In this document: piece after piece, positions 17,801-26,228 of the stretch
Numbering within the stretch: the first letter of the stretch is position 1
Layout of the letters: every line of letters starts with the position of its first letter
Source of the DNA: Planctomycetota bacterium
Lineage (GTDB): Bacteria; Planctomycetota; Phycisphaerae; Phycisphaerales; UBA1924
Reading direction: 5' to 3'
Assembly: GCA_018242605.1 (NCBI GenBank)
Contig: JAFEBP010000021.1
Coordinates: forward strand, 1-60,948
Length of the DNA: 60,948 nucleotides
Notes under the pieces: model-generated
Told to the model about the DNA's origin: nothing
What the model saw: the letters and a program-made list of their open reading frames with translations, nothing else
Database searches by the model: none
Made by a program: the position numbers and the translations under genes

Positions 17801-19840
17801 CTACTTCAGCGCCCAGTGGGTGAGGGCGGCGGCGGTGTAGGCGAGGCCGCTCATCCAGGCGAGTTGCAGGAGGGCCCACTTCCAGTGGCCGGTTTCCTTG
17901 GCGGTGACGGCGAGGGTGGGGAGGCACTGCATCGCCAGGACGAAGAAGACGAGCAGGGACCAGCAGGTGGCGGTGTCGAAGAGGGGCTTGCCGCCGTCGC
18001 GCTGGGCGGTGGAGATGGCCTGGAAGACGCCTTCGGCCTGCGCGTCTTCGGTGCCGGCGACGACGACGGACATGGTGGAGACGAAGACCTCGCGGGCGGC
18101 GAAGCTGGTGAGGACGCCGACGGTGAGTTGCCAGTCCAGGCCGATGGGCGCGAAGGCGGGTGCCGCGGCGTGGCCGAGGCGGCCGATGTACGAGTGGGCC
18201 TTGGCGTTGCGGGCCTCGATGCGGTTGGCTTCGTCGATGAGCGGTGCGGGGTCGGCGGCGCGGGAGGCCTGCTCGCGCATCTCGACGGCCTGGCGGGGGG
18301 GATCGACGTGCGGGAAGCTGCCGAGCCACCAGAGGACGATGCAGATGGCCAGGATGTTGGTGCCGGCCTTGCGGAGGAACATGCGGGCGCGGTCGAACAT
18401 CGAGATGAAGGCGTTGGAGAAACTGGGGCGCTTGTAGGTGGGGAGTTCCAGGGCCATCGGCGGGTTCTGGCCGCGGAGGATGGTGCGGCGGGCGACGAGC
18501 GCGCTCACGATGCCCGCGAAGATGCCCAGCGCGTAACAAGCGACGAAGGCGAGGGCGGCGATGAAGGGGCGGTCTCTGAACAGGATGTTGGTGACCAGGA
18601 CGTAGACGGGGAGTCGCGCCGAGCAGGTCATGAAGGGGGCGACGAGGATGGTGGTGAGGCGCTGGCGGCGGTCGGGGATGCCGCGGCAGGCGAGGATGCC
18701 GGGGAGCGCGCAGGCGTGGCTGGAGAGCAGGGGGACGAAGCTGTGGCCGGGGAGGCCGAAGGGGCGCAGGACGCGGTCCATGACGAAGGCGGCGCGGGCG
18801 AGGTAGCCGGTGTCTTCGAGGATGGAGATGAGGAAGAAGAGCAGGCAGATCTGGGGGAGGAAGACGACGGTGGCGCCGATGCCGCTGACGACTCCTTGCG
18901 CGAGGAAGTCGGAGAGGATGCCGGGGGGGAGCGTGTGGCGGACGATGCCGGTCAGGCCTTCGCTCACGAGGACCTGGAGCCAGGCGGGCTGCCAGGCGCG
19001 GACCCATTCGGACTTGCCGCCGAAGATGGCGTCGAGCAGGTCCATGGGCGCTCTGGCGAGGCTGAAGATGGCCCAGAAGAGGCCGGCCATGACGACGGCG
19101 AAGAAGAGCACGCCGAGCACGGGGTGGGTGGTGACTCGGTCGATGCGGTCGGTGAGGGTGGCGCCGGCGCGGCGGACGGGGCCGGTGGCGAAGGAGGCCT
19201 TCATGCAGACGTCGTCGGCCCAGGCTTCGAGGCCGTCGCGGGTGCCGGGGGGCGTGTGGTTGGGGATGCGGGCGCGGGTGAGTTCGCAGCGCAGGGCGTC
19301 GACGCCTTCGCCGCTGCGGGCGCTGCAGGGGATGACGCGGCAGCGGAGGGCCTCTTCCAGGAGCGCGGGGTCGATGTGCAGGCCGCGGGCGCGGGCGAGG
19401 TCGCTCATGTTGAGGGCGACGACGGTGGGGAGGCGGCGGCGGAGGACTTCGCCGACGAGGAGGAGGTTGCGTGCGAGGTTGGTGGCGTCGATGACGATGC
19501 AGACGGCGTCGGGAGCGGCGACGGCGGCGCCGGGGACGGCGAGGGTGCCTTCGAGCACGCCGCGGCAGACTTCGGCCTCGCTCATGTCCAGATCGAGGGA
19601 GTAGATGCCGGGCAGGTCGATGATCTCGGTGGTCTGGTAGGCGGAGTCGCCGGTGCGGACCATGCCGATGCGTGCTTCCTGGGTGGTGCCGGGGAAGTTG
19701 CTGGTCTTGTGGCGCAGGCCGCTGAAGCGGTTGAAGAGGGTGGTCTTGCCGGTGTTGGGGTTGCCGATCAGCGCTACCCGCCAGAGGCCGCGGTGTTCAT
19801 CGGGGCCGGCGGTGGCGGGTTGTTCGGCGGGGGTGGGCAT
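17801..19840 (-). CDS. feoB: Ferrous iron transporter FeoB
   Basis: 679 residues. The N-terminal G-protein domain shows the P-loop GNPNTGKT (residues 26-33), G2 around FPGTTQE, G3 DLPG and G4 NMSD, followed by the polytopic Fe(II) permease with Gate-like segments and 8 or more transmembrane stretches (for example GVLFFAVVMAGLFWAIFSLA). It imports Fe2+ across the inner membrane. feoA lies just upstream with a 3-bp gap, so both are one transcript. A cysteine-bearing loop (MTCSARLPVYVLV) matches the conserved family site. Confidence 0.95.
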   Translation of the reverse strand: MPTPAEQPATAGPDEHRGLWRVALIGNPNTGKTTLFNRFSGLRHKTSNFPGTTQEARIGMVRTGDSAYQTTEIIDLPGIYSLDLDMSEAEVCRGVLEGTLAVPGAAVAAPDAVCIVIDATNLARNLLLVGEVLRRRLPTVVALNMSDLARARGLHIDPALLEEALRCRVIPCSARSGEGVDALRCELTRARIPNHTPPGTRDGLEAWADDVCMKASFATGPVRRAGATLTDRIDRVTTHPVLGVLFFAVVMAGLFWAIFSLARAPMDLLDAIFGGKSEWVRAWQPAWLQVLVSEGLTGIVRHTLPPGILSDFLAQGVVSGIGATVVFLPQICLLFFLISILEDTGYLARAAFVMDRVLRPFGLPGHSFVPLLSSHACALPGILACRGIPDRRQRLTTILVAPFMTCSARLPVYVLVTNILFRDRPFIAALAFVACYALGIFAGIVSALVARRTILRGQNPPMALELPTYKRPSFSNAFISMFDRARMFLRKAGTNILAICIVLWWLGSFPHVDPPRQAVEMREQASRAADPAPLIDEANRIEARNAKAHSYIGRLGHAAAPAFAPIGLDWQLTVGVLTSFAAREVFVSTMSVVVAGTEDAQAEGVFQAISTAQRDGGKPLFDTATCWSLLVFFVLAMQCLPTLAVTAKETGHWKWALLQLAWMSGLAYTAAALTHWALK

Positions 19841-19843
19841 GGA

Positions 19844-20158
19844 TCACGCGGGCCCGACCATGACGCGCTGCGCGAGGGCCTTGGCGAGGCCGATTCGGCA
19901 GCCGCACCCGCCGGGGACACTGGCCATGACCTCGACGATGAAGGGTTCGCCCAGGCGGCAGACGCGCACGCGGGCGCGGGGGCGCAGGCCCATGGCGCGG
20001 AGGACGGCGGCGTCCTTGGCGTCGAGGCAGGTTTCGCAGACGATGCCCTCGGCGCCTTCTTCCATGGCCCAGAGCGCGACGGCTGGCCGGGGAGAACCCG
20101 GGGCGGCGCAGCAGTTGGGCTCCTGGCACTTGTGGGAGGGTGACACATCGTGGTGCAT
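19844..20158 (-). CDS. feoA: FeoA domain protein
   Basis: 104 residues, longer than a typical FeoA (~75). The C-terminal ~70 residues fit the SH3-like FeoA fold (AAVLRAMGLRPRARVRVCRL, then GGCGCRIGLAKALAQRVMVG). The ~30-residue N-terminal extension is cysteine-rich (KCQEPNCCAAPG, and CETCLD further in), which could bind iron or zinc. The ATG at 20158 is the longest start; an internal ATG (MEEGAEG) would give a more standard length, so the extension is uncertain. It forms an operon with feoB. Confidence 0.85.
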   Translation of the reverse strand: MHHDVSPSHKCQEPNCCAAPGSPRPAVALWAMEEGAEGIVCETCLDAKDAAVLRAMGLRPRARVRVCRLGEPFIVEVMASVPGGCGCRIGLAKALAQRVMVGPA

Positions 20159-20168
20159 GGGTGGGCCA

Positions 20169-20190
20169 ATTCTAGGTTAGTTGAGACTCG
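20169..20190 (-). promoter_or_regulatory. Candidate metal-regulator (DtxR/IdeR-like) box and -10 upstream of feoAB
   Basis: The plus-strand sequence CTAGGTTAGTTGAGACTCG (20172-20190) keeps the full left half TAGGTTAG of the DtxR/IdeR 19-mer but matches only 11 of 19 positions overall. On the minus strand a -10-like TAGAAT overlaps it. It lies directly before the longest feoA start, a logical place for iron repression. Confidence 0.3.
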
Positions 20191-20321
20191 TTCGCAACTG
20201 CGCGGAGGGGTCTGGAAGGGCCTTTGAGGAATGGGCTGAAGGGGCGCATATGGTCCGTTGAGCGATTCCACGACGATCTGGCGGGCCGGGACCCGCGGCG
20301 ATTCACCTTCAGGAGCCCGCG

Positions 20322-20861
20322 ATGTCCATCTGCCTCAAACTCTACAAGCCGGCGCGGAGCGGGATGACGACGGTGCACATCTATAACTACACGGATTCGA
20401 TGATCGTGTGTGATGCGGGAACGGTGGGGACGCGGCTCAAGCAGACCAAGCAGAAGGTGGCGAAGGGCGCGGCGACGGACGCGGCGGTGAGGAAACTGGG
20501 CAAGCCCTTCAAGGACAAGGGGTTCAAGCCGATCCCCGACAGCAAGCTGCGCACGGTGATCGTGCAGTACCCGATCGACATCGACACCGAGGCGGCGTTC
20601 CTGGACAGGCAGGAGCGGTTGATGGACATGCTGGATGAACTGCTGGGGGTCACGGGCAACGGGCACGTGGACGGATGCGACCTGGGGTCGGGCACGTCGA
20701 ACATCTTTCTGATGACGGTGGACCCGGAGCTGGCGGCCAAGGGCGTGCAGGCGCTGCTCAAGAAGAAGAAGCTGATCGCCGACGCGACGATCGCCATCGC
20801 GCGGGGGCGGACCTACGACGTGACGTACCCCAAGGGCCGGGACGACGCGTTCGGGCTGTGA
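20322..20861 (+). CDS. Conserved-looking protein of unknown function
   Basis: 179 residues with a good ribosome site (CAGGAG, 8 bp before the ATG). There is no signal peptide and no membrane segment, so it is cytoplasmic. The composition is balanced, with a basic segment KQTKQKVAKGAATDAAVRKL and a Gly-rich turn GNGHVDGCDLGSGTSN followed by an alternating alpha/beta region ending in YPKGRDDAFGL. The second half looks like a small ferredoxin-like fold. I do not recognise the family. It is divergent from feoAB and convergent with the HlyD-type gene (11-bp gap). Confidence 0.65.
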   Translation: MSICLKLYKPARSGMTTVHIYNYTDSMIVCDAGTVGTRLKQTKQKVAKGAATDAAVRKLGKPFKDKGFKPIPDSKLRTVIVQYPIDIDTEAAFLDRQERLMDMLDELLGVTGNGHVDGCDLGSGTSNIFLMTVDPELAAKGVQALLKKKKLIADATIAIARGRTYDVTYPKGRDDAFGL

Positions 20862-20872
20862 GAGAGCGGGTG

Positions 20873-21916
20873 CTACTCGGCGGCGTCGATGAAGATGTCG
20901 ACGGCCTGGCCGGGGTAGATGCGTGACTTGGGCGGGGTGGTGACGCGGAAGAGCACATCGATGACGCGGGTATCGACGCGTTCGGTGTTGGCGCCGTTGA
21001 GGTCGGACTTGGGGCGGGCGAAGGGCTCGATGCGGAGGAGTTCCACGGTGATATCTTCGACGATGGCGCCGCGTGTGCGGCCGACGGCCCTGGCCTTGGC
21101 GGTCACGAGGCTGATGTCTTCCTCGTCGACCTGCGCTCGGATGTTGAGGTGCTCGAGGTCGCCAATGATCATGGCGGGGCGGTTGGGGTCGGCGCCGGCG
21201 AACTCGCCGGGCTCGATCTGACGGCGCAGCACCTGGCCGGGGCCGGGAGCGCGGACGGTCAGGCGGTCCTTGAGAATTTCCTGGGCCTGCACTTCGGCGC
21301 GGAGGCGGGCGAGGTTGGTTTCGGCGACGGCGAGATCGGGCTTCCAGCCGCCGGCCTTCATCTTGGCCAGGTCGGCCTTGGCGCGTTCGAGTTCGGCGCG
21401 GGCGACCTCGGCGAGCAGGGTGGCGCGGGAAACGTCGCGGTCGGTGCTGGAGCCGTTCTTCGCGGCGTCGCTGGTGGCGCGGCGCTGCTCTTCACGGTCT
21501 TTCCAGAGGGACTCGGCGGCGGCGACGGCGGCCTCCAAGGGCGGGACATCTTCCACGCGCGGGAGGGCGTGCCAGCGGGCGACCTCGGCCTCACCGCCGG
21601 CGAGCGCGGCCTGGGCGCGGATGAGGTCGGCGTCGACGCGGCGGGTGTCGAGCCGGAAGAGGGGCGTGCCGGCCTTGACGGTGTCGGTGACGTCGGCGAA
21701 GACTTCCATGACCATGCCGCTTTCGGGCGCGAATATGGAGACGTTCTTGCCGGCGGGCTCAACGATGCCCAGTGCGGCGACGCCGCGGCCGTAGGGGTTG
21801 ACGGATGCGGGGCGCGCGAGGGGAAGGACGGGCTTCTTTTCGTCGGCGGTGGCCACGGCCCAGACGCCGACGCACAGGCCCAGGATGGAGAGCAGGATCG
21901 TCGTCCAGCGGAGCAT
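20873..21916 (-). CDS. HlyD/membrane-fusion-type periplasmic adaptor protein
   Basis: About 347 residues from the ATG at 21916 (MLRWTTILLS). An upstream in-frame ATG at 21958 would begin inside a terminator and is less likely. One N-terminal membrane anchor is followed by a lipoyl/biotinyl half (GKNVSIFAPESGMVMEVF), a coiled coil (residues ~85-190, Ala/Glu/Arg-rich), a second lipoyl half (LTVRAPGPGQVLRRQIEPGE) and a beta-barrel domain. This is the layout of the periplasmic adaptor of ABC-type or tripartite exporters. No ABC or permease genes are adjacent, so its partner is elsewhere or absent. Confidence 0.85.
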   Translation of the reverse strand: MLRWTTILLSILGLCVGVWAVATADEKKPVLPLARPASVNPYGRGVAALGIVEPAGKNVSIFAPESGMVMEVFADVTDTVKAGTPLFRLDTRRVDADLIRAQAALAGGEAEVARWHALPRVEDVPPLEAAVAAAESLWKDREEQRRATSDAAKNGSSTDRDVSRATLLAEVARAELERAKADLAKMKAGGWKPDLAVAETNLARLRAEVQAQEILKDRLTVRAPGPGQVLRRQIEPGEFAGADPNRPAMIIGDLEHLNIRAQVDEEDISLVTAKARAVGRTRGAIVEDITVELLRIEPFARPKSDLNGANTERVDTRVIDVLFRVTTPPKSRIYPGQAVDIFIDAAE

Positions 21917-21959
21917 GAGAGAAGGGTAGCGAGAGCGGCGCGGGGATTGGGTGCGCACG

Positions 21960-21990
21960 AAAAAACCCGGGCGCTGGTGCGCCCGGGTTT
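21960..21990 (-). terminator. Rho-independent terminator after the 22018-23295 gene
   Basis: The inverted repeat AACCCGGGCGC...GCGCCCGGGTT with a 4-nt TGGT loop (roughly 21964-21989) is flanked on the left by an A-run, which is a U-tract for minus-strand transcripts. It sits ~30 bp after the stop of the upstream minus-strand gene. Confidence 0.85.
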
Positions 21991-22017
21991 AGAGTGTCTC
22001 AAGAGATCCGGACAGGA

Positions 22018-23295
22018 TCAGCAGCGACCGGCGTCCCAGAGGTTGAAGAAGTACTGCACGTCGGCGCCGTCGGTGCCGCCGTCGAGGTTGGTGTCGGCCT
22101 CGGGGAGGTTGGAGCCCCACGCGTCGAAGAAGGTCTCGACATCGACGCCGTCGATGCCGCCGTCGCGGTTGAAGTCGGAGCGGCAGGGGGGCGTGAGCTT
22201 GAAGCCGCGGAGGCGGCCCTGGGGGTTGCGGCCCTGGCCGACGATTTCGCCGGCGTTGTTGATGTCGGTGGCGATCAGGAGGCGCCAGCCGGAGGAGGCG
22301 GGGATGAGACCGTTAAGGTCGAACATGTTGCCGTTGATCATGACGAAGGCGCGCTGGGTGTTGCGGTTGTCGATGAAGTAGCCGACAACGGTGCCTTCGT
22401 TGTTGGTGGAGAGGCCGAAGGAAGCGCCGGCGGGGGAGCCGAGGTTCTCGATGGAACCGCCGGCGGTGTAGCGGACGGCGCGGACCTGTCCGGAGACTTC
22501 TTCGGCGGAGCCGACGGCGTCACCGAAATCGTTGATGGCTTCGGCGACGTTGTTGTCGCCGCCGAGGCCGGGCAGGTGGACGACCTGACCGTTCTGATAC
22601 TTGACGGCCCAGTTGGTGCCGCACATGCCGGGCTCTGCGGTGTAGCCGACGGCGACGCCGGCGTCGTTGATGCCCTGGCCGTAGGAGATGCGGCAGGTGT
22701 CGTTGGGGAGGCGGGGCTGCATCGTGGGCGAGCCGGTGCTCCAGGTGAAGGCGTCGAGGGTGCCGGAGCCGGTGAAGGAGTTGGTGCCGAGCACAACGCC
22801 GTTGTTGTTGATGGCGGCGGCGGCGGCGAAGACGCCGCGGTTGTACGGATCGAGATCGGCCCACCAGGTGCCGCCGTTGCGGCAGATCCACGGCTGAGCG
22901 GTGGAGCCCCAGAGGTTGGACGAAGCGGCGGCGACGCCGACGACATCGCCGTTGTTGTTCACGTCGTTGGCGCTGCTGTAGGGCAGGCCGGGGAGTGAAC
23001 CCAGATTCTGCATGACACCGTCGCGGAGACGGAAGGCCTTGTTGACGCCCGCGGCGTCCTTGGAGCCGCCGACGATCCAGCCGTTGTCGCTGATGGAGGT
23101 GGCGTACGACTCCAGGCCGCCGAGCGTGGCGATTCCGTCGAGGGTGTAGTACGGGATTGCGATGGCGTTTTCTTCCCAGCCAAGACCGCCGGGTCCGGGG
23201 CCGCCTTCATCGGTGAAGGGGAAGATGTCCTGGGCGGACGCCGCGCCGGCGGCCGCGATCAGGGCGCAGACGGAATAGCGAACGAGCTTGCTCAT
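22018..23295 (-). CDS. Secreted HAF-repeat protein with GC-type dockerin-like tail
   Basis: 425 residues from the ATG at 23295 (MSKLVRYSVCALIAAAG), preceded on its strand by AAAGAGAG. The signal peptide ends at ASAQ. The body has repeated units such as SYATSISDNGWIVGG, YSSANDVNNNGDVVG and VAEAINDFGDAVGSA, the HAF-type pattern. The tail has loops NRDGGIDGVDV and NLDGGTDGADV, with CRSD before and a final GRC, a slight variant of GGC. A strong terminator follows. The role is unknown; an extracellular, surface-held protein is expected. Confidence 0.85.
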   Translation of the reverse strand: MSKLVRYSVCALIAAAGAASAQDIFPFTDEGGPGPGGLGWEENAIAIPYYTLDGIATLGGLESYATSISDNGWIVGGSKDAAGVNKAFRLRDGVMQNLGSLPGLPYSSANDVNNNGDVVGVAAASSNLWGSTAQPWICRNGGTWWADLDPYNRGVFAAAAAINNNGVVLGTNSFTGSGTLDAFTWSTGSPTMQPRLPNDTCRISYGQGINDAGVAVGYTAEPGMCGTNWAVKYQNGQVVHLPGLGGDNNVAEAINDFGDAVGSAEEVSGQVRAVRYTAGGSIENLGSPAGASFGLSTNNEGTVVGYFIDNRNTQRAFVMINGNMFDLNGLIPASSGWRLLIATDINNAGEIVGQGRNPQGRLRGFKLTPPCRSDFNRDGGIDGVDVETFFDAWGSNLPEADTNLDGGTDGADVQYFFNLWDAGRC

Positions 23296-23885
23296 GATCG
23301 ACACACTCTCTTTCGAAATCGGCGACGCCTCGCGTCGCCGGCATGGCGAAGAACGTACGCCACGAACACACACACACGCCGCACCCTGGTGGAAAATGGA
23401 CGCGAACAATCCTTCTACCGATCGGGGCCGCACGCGCAGGGTGCGAAGACGAATGCGGACCCGGCCGATGAAAACCCCCCGTGGTCTCACACATCGAAAA
23501 AACAGAGAAGGAACACTGTGTCCCGAGATGCCACCTGCCGAACTCCCATTCGGCGACACCTCACAGCGCCCGGCAGCCTTAGCCGCGCTGTGTAGCAAGT
23601 GTCCAAAGTGCTTCTCTCGGTCCCAATCTTCCTCGAAGTCCATTTGTATCCGAAGATGAAAATATTTGCAAGGGGAATTATGCGACATTTTGCCGATTTC
23701 ACCCTTGGTCCGAACACTTAGGGCCGTTCTACCTACGCGAGGGGACGTTCTACCTGGGTCGCTTTATTCTCGCGACGGCGCGGTCTCTTCGGAGAAAGAG
23801 TTATCGATGGAACTCGTCGAGCGTTTCGGCGGAACGTGAGGTTCGCGCGCTTCGCCAGATTCACACCAGGCCCCAGAATATCGGG
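23296..23885. other. Intergenic region with a phased direct repeat
   Basis: About 590 bp between two minus-strand genes. No gene is supported. The central part (about 23640-23700) is A/T-rich for this genome. A 10-bp direct repeat CGTTCTACCT at 23725-23734 and 23746-23755 (21-bp phase) is the only ordered signal seen. Confidence 0.45.
23725..23755. repeat. Phased 10-bp direct repeat, possible regulator site
   Basis: CGTTCTACCT occurs twice, 21 bp apart start to start, i.e. two helical turns, which is how dimeric response regulators often bind. It is about 430 bp upstream of the gene starting at 23295, so the target is uncertain. Confidence 0.35.
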
Positions 23886-24770
23886 TCAGATGCGCTTGAG
23901 AACACTGACGGCGGCGTAGAGCCCGGCGACGCGCTCTCGCGGCAGGATTCTGGGCGGGTACGCGCTGTTGAGCGGCTGTAATCGGATGTGCGTGCCGCTC
24001 TGCTGCTCTTCAAAGTAGACGCGCTTGAACGTGCTCTCGTGGTCGGGCTCGAGACGCGCGAAGCAGTCCATGCCGTCTTTCACGGGGCGGGCCGGGCTGA
24101 AGATGACGATGTCGCCCTCGGAGTACTTGGGCTCCATCGAGTCGCCGACGACGCGCGCGGCGAAGGCGTCCTGGTCTTCGACGTCGGGGCAGCGCACGTA
24201 TTCATCGGCGATGCGCGCGGGGTAAGAGAGGTCGGTGAACTCGCAGGGGTAGCCCGCGGCGACCTTGTTGATCACAGGCACTTCGCGCGCGAGGGCCAGG
24301 GGCATCGGGCGCATCGCTGTATTTGAGGCTGTTTTTTCAGGCCCGCTGAGCGCTTCGACGCAGCGGCGCAGTTCGCCGGAGGCGTACGCGGCGTCGAGCG
24401 AATGCCGGCCGTCGCCGCCGGCGGCGCGGAGAAGATCGGCGAGTTTGCGCGCGGCGGCGCTGTCGGCCTGGAGGCGGGCCACTTCGCGGCGCACGCTGGG
24501 CCCGCCCGCGGCGAGGCTGCGCTCCCAGCGGGCCATCTCGACAAGGCGGGCCGCGGGGAGTTGCAGGGCGGCTTCCAGGCGGGCGAGGATTTCATCTCCG
24601 GGCGGGGGGCGGACGCCGTTCTCGACGGCGGAGAGGTACCCCTTGGCGCACCCGACACTGGAGGCCACTTGGGCGAGGGTCAGGTGCAGGGATTCGCGGC
24701 GGGACCGGACGAAGGGGCCGAAACGGTCTGAAGAGTCGCTCGCGAGTGCCTGCGGAACTGCCTGATTCAC
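23886..24770 (-). CDS. LexA/CI-like repressor: XRE helix-turn-helix plus S24 peptidase domain
   Basis: 294 residues from a GTG at 24770, with AGGAGGT 6 bp upstream. The N-terminal XRE-type HTH (residues ~17-75) is followed by a linker. The C-terminal S24 domain has the catalytic Ser211 in VVGDSMEPKYSEGDIV and Lys249 in TFKRVY. A candidate self-cleavage dipeptide Ala-Gly lies at 172-173 in NKVAAGYPCEF, so RecA-stimulated autoproteolysis as in phage CI or LexA is possible. It is transcribed away from the HTH-ABC-GNAT operon at 25016, with a palindrome in between, the classic arrangement of a repressor and the genes it controls. Confidence 0.9.
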   Translation of the reverse strand: MNQAVPQALASDSSDRFGPFVRSRRESLHLTLAQVASSVGCAKGYLSAVENGVRPPPGDEILARLEAALQLPAARLVEMARWERSLAAGGPSVRREVARLQADSAAARKLADLLRAAGGDGRHSLDAAYASGELRRCVEALSGPEKTASNTAMRPMPLALAREVPVINKVAAGYPCEFTDLSYPARIADEYVRCPDVEDQDAFAARVVGDSMEPKYSEGDIVIFSPARPVKDGMDCFARLEPDHESTFKRVYFEEQQSGTHIRLQPLNSAYPPRILPRERVAGLYAAVSVLKRI

Positions 24771-25015
24771 GTCGGGACCTCCTGTTCACGGGACAACGGA
24801 AGCGGTGCTAAGTGGTTGCCTGACCTTGAGTTGTGCGGGCAGCGGCCGGTGGTGTGCGCTATTTCAGAGGTAGTCCAAACAAAACCCGGTATTTGAGTTG
24901 CATTCGATCAGGAACCGGTGTACAAGTTCTCTCAACAGAGAACACTGTAGGAAGGTGTTCGGTGGTAGTACAGCGGAGCAGGCGACCGCTCCGGCAAGAA
25001 AGGCCCAGGCGAACG
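24771..25015. promoter_or_regulatory. Divergent promoter region with palindromic operator
   Basis: The region between the S24 repressor and the HTH gene. It contains a perfect inverted repeat GTTCTCT-CAAC-AGAGAAC at 24926-24943. A weak sigma70-like promoter to the right may be TTGCAT (24898-24903), 17 bp, TACAAG (24921-24926), so the palindrome would cover the transcription start. Binding by the adjacent repressor is inferred. Confidence 0.55.
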
Positions 25016-25624
25016 ATGTTCATTGAATCAACTCAACCGGCGGCTGGTGAGGTGTCCGCGGGGCACCGGGCGGAAGCGGCGGGTGTGCGGCCGCGGCTGG
25101 TGGCGAGCGCGGCGGCGCTGCGGGATCTGCGGATGTACGCGGATCTGCGGCGGGCGCACGATCCGTACATCGCGGAGATCATCCGGGAACGGTGCCGCGC
25201 ACTCAACGCGGATGATCGTGCGACGGTGTCGTCGATCGTTCTGGCGGGGGCGACGGCGCGGCACATCGCGGCGCTGACGGGGCAGAACGAGCGGAGCGTG
25301 CGGCGCAAGGTGCGGCGGATTCTGCGGCGGGTGCTGTCGGTGAACTTCGCGTTCGTGGTGGCGCACCAGCGCGAGTGGACGATGCAGCGTCGGCGGGTGG
25401 GGCAGGCGTGCTTCATCGACGGGCTGTCGCTGCGGGGCGCGGCGGCGCAGCTTGGCATTCCGCTGCACGGGGTGCGCAAGCACCATCACGCGATCTCGTG
25501 CATGGCGGAGCAGGCCAAGGAGGCGGCGAAGGCGGCGCAGCGCCGGGGGCCGCTGGCGGCATCGGGCGGGCACGCGGGCGATGACGTCGAGGGTCGTGAG
25601 TTCGATTCAGAGAACGGGGGTTGA
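25016..25624 (+). CDS. Helix-turn-helix protein, first gene of ABC/GNAT operon
   Basis: 202 residues from ATG 25016. A longer frame from 24833 is rejected because it would run through the operator. Two HTH-like segments are visible: residues ~72-105 (VLAGATARHIAALTGQNERS then a very basic helix RRKVRRILRR) and ~135-160 (GLSLRGAAAQLGIPLHGVRK), reminiscent of sigma-region-4 or resolvase-type HTHs. The C-terminus is Ala-rich and then acidic. It is likely a DNA-binding co-regulator or recruiter for the next two genes; the ATPase gene begins 1 bp after its stop. No named family is certain. Confidence 0.7.
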   Translation: MFIESTQPAAGEVSAGHRAEAAGVRPRLVASAAALRDLRMYADLRRAHDPYIAEIIRERCRALNADDRATVSSIVLAGATARHIAALTGQNERSVRRKVRRILRRVLSVNFAFVVAHQREWTMQRRRVGQACFIDGLSLRGAAAQLGIPLHGVRKHHHAISCMAEQAKEAAKAAQRRGPLAASGGHAGDDVEGREFDSENGG

Positions 25625-25625
25625 G

Positions 25626-26228
25626 ATGGGTCGTCGGCGCGGAAGTGTCAGTGTGTCGCGGCGGTGTCTGTATGTTCGCGCGCTCTTCGGCGGGGCGAGC
25701 GCGCGGCGCGAAGGGAAAGCGCGGATTGATCACGTGGTGCGGGCGGTGAGGCGGCTGCGGCGCGGGGATGTGGGGCTGGTGATGGGCCCGAGCGGGTGCG
25801 GCAAGTCGCGGCTGCTGCGGAGCATTTCGCGGCGCGTGCGACCGGCGAGGCGGGTGGGCGCGGGGCCGCTGCCGGCGTGCGCGGTGATCGATGCGGTGCG
25901 TGCGCCGATGGGGGCGGCGATGTCGGCGCTGGCGTCGGCGGGGTTGGCGGACGCGGCGGTGATGCAGCGGTCGGCGCGGCTGCTGTCGGACGGGGAGGCG
26001 TTCCGCCTGCGGCTGGCGCGGGCGATGGTGCGGTGCCCCGCGGGCGTGCTGCTGGTGATCGACGAGTTGGCGTCGACGTTGGACCGCACGACGGCGCGGA
26101 CGCTGTGTCTTTCGCTGAGGCGGTGGGCGAAGCGGGCGGGCGTGCGCGTGCTGGCGGCGAGCGCGCACGATGATTGCAGGGCGTTTTTGTCGCCGCGGCT
26201 GGTGGTGTGCCCACAGGAGCGAGCATGA
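25626..26228 (+). CDS. ABC-type ATPase of the COG2401 type (stand-alone)
   Basis: 200 residues. It has the complete ABC ATPase set: Walker A GPSGCGKS (54-61), signature LSDGEAFRLRLARAM (120-134), Walker B VLLVIDE (141-147), D-loop STLD (150-153) and switch His181 in ASAHDD. There are no membrane segments or permease nearby, so it is not a standard transporter. The signature and the SAHDD ending resemble COG2401, ABC-type ATPases fused to a predicted acetyltransferase; here the acetyltransferase is the next gene and overlaps by ATGA. The start is 1 bp after the HTH gene stop, so the two are translationally coupled. Confidence 0.8.
   Translation: MGRRRGSVSVSRRCLYVRALFGGASARREGKARIDHVVRAVRRLRRGDVGLVMGPSGCGKSRLLRSISRRVRPARRVGAGPLPACAVIDAVRAPMGAAMSALASAGLADAAVMQRSARLLSDGEAFRLRLARAMVRCPAGVLLVIDELASTLDRTTARTLCLSLRRWAKRAGVRVLAASAHDDCRAFLSPRLVVCPQERA

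Noticed and set aside
17669..20143. Long plus-strand open frame over feoAB
   Set aside because: Gly/Asp/Glu/Ala low-complexity shadow of feoB.
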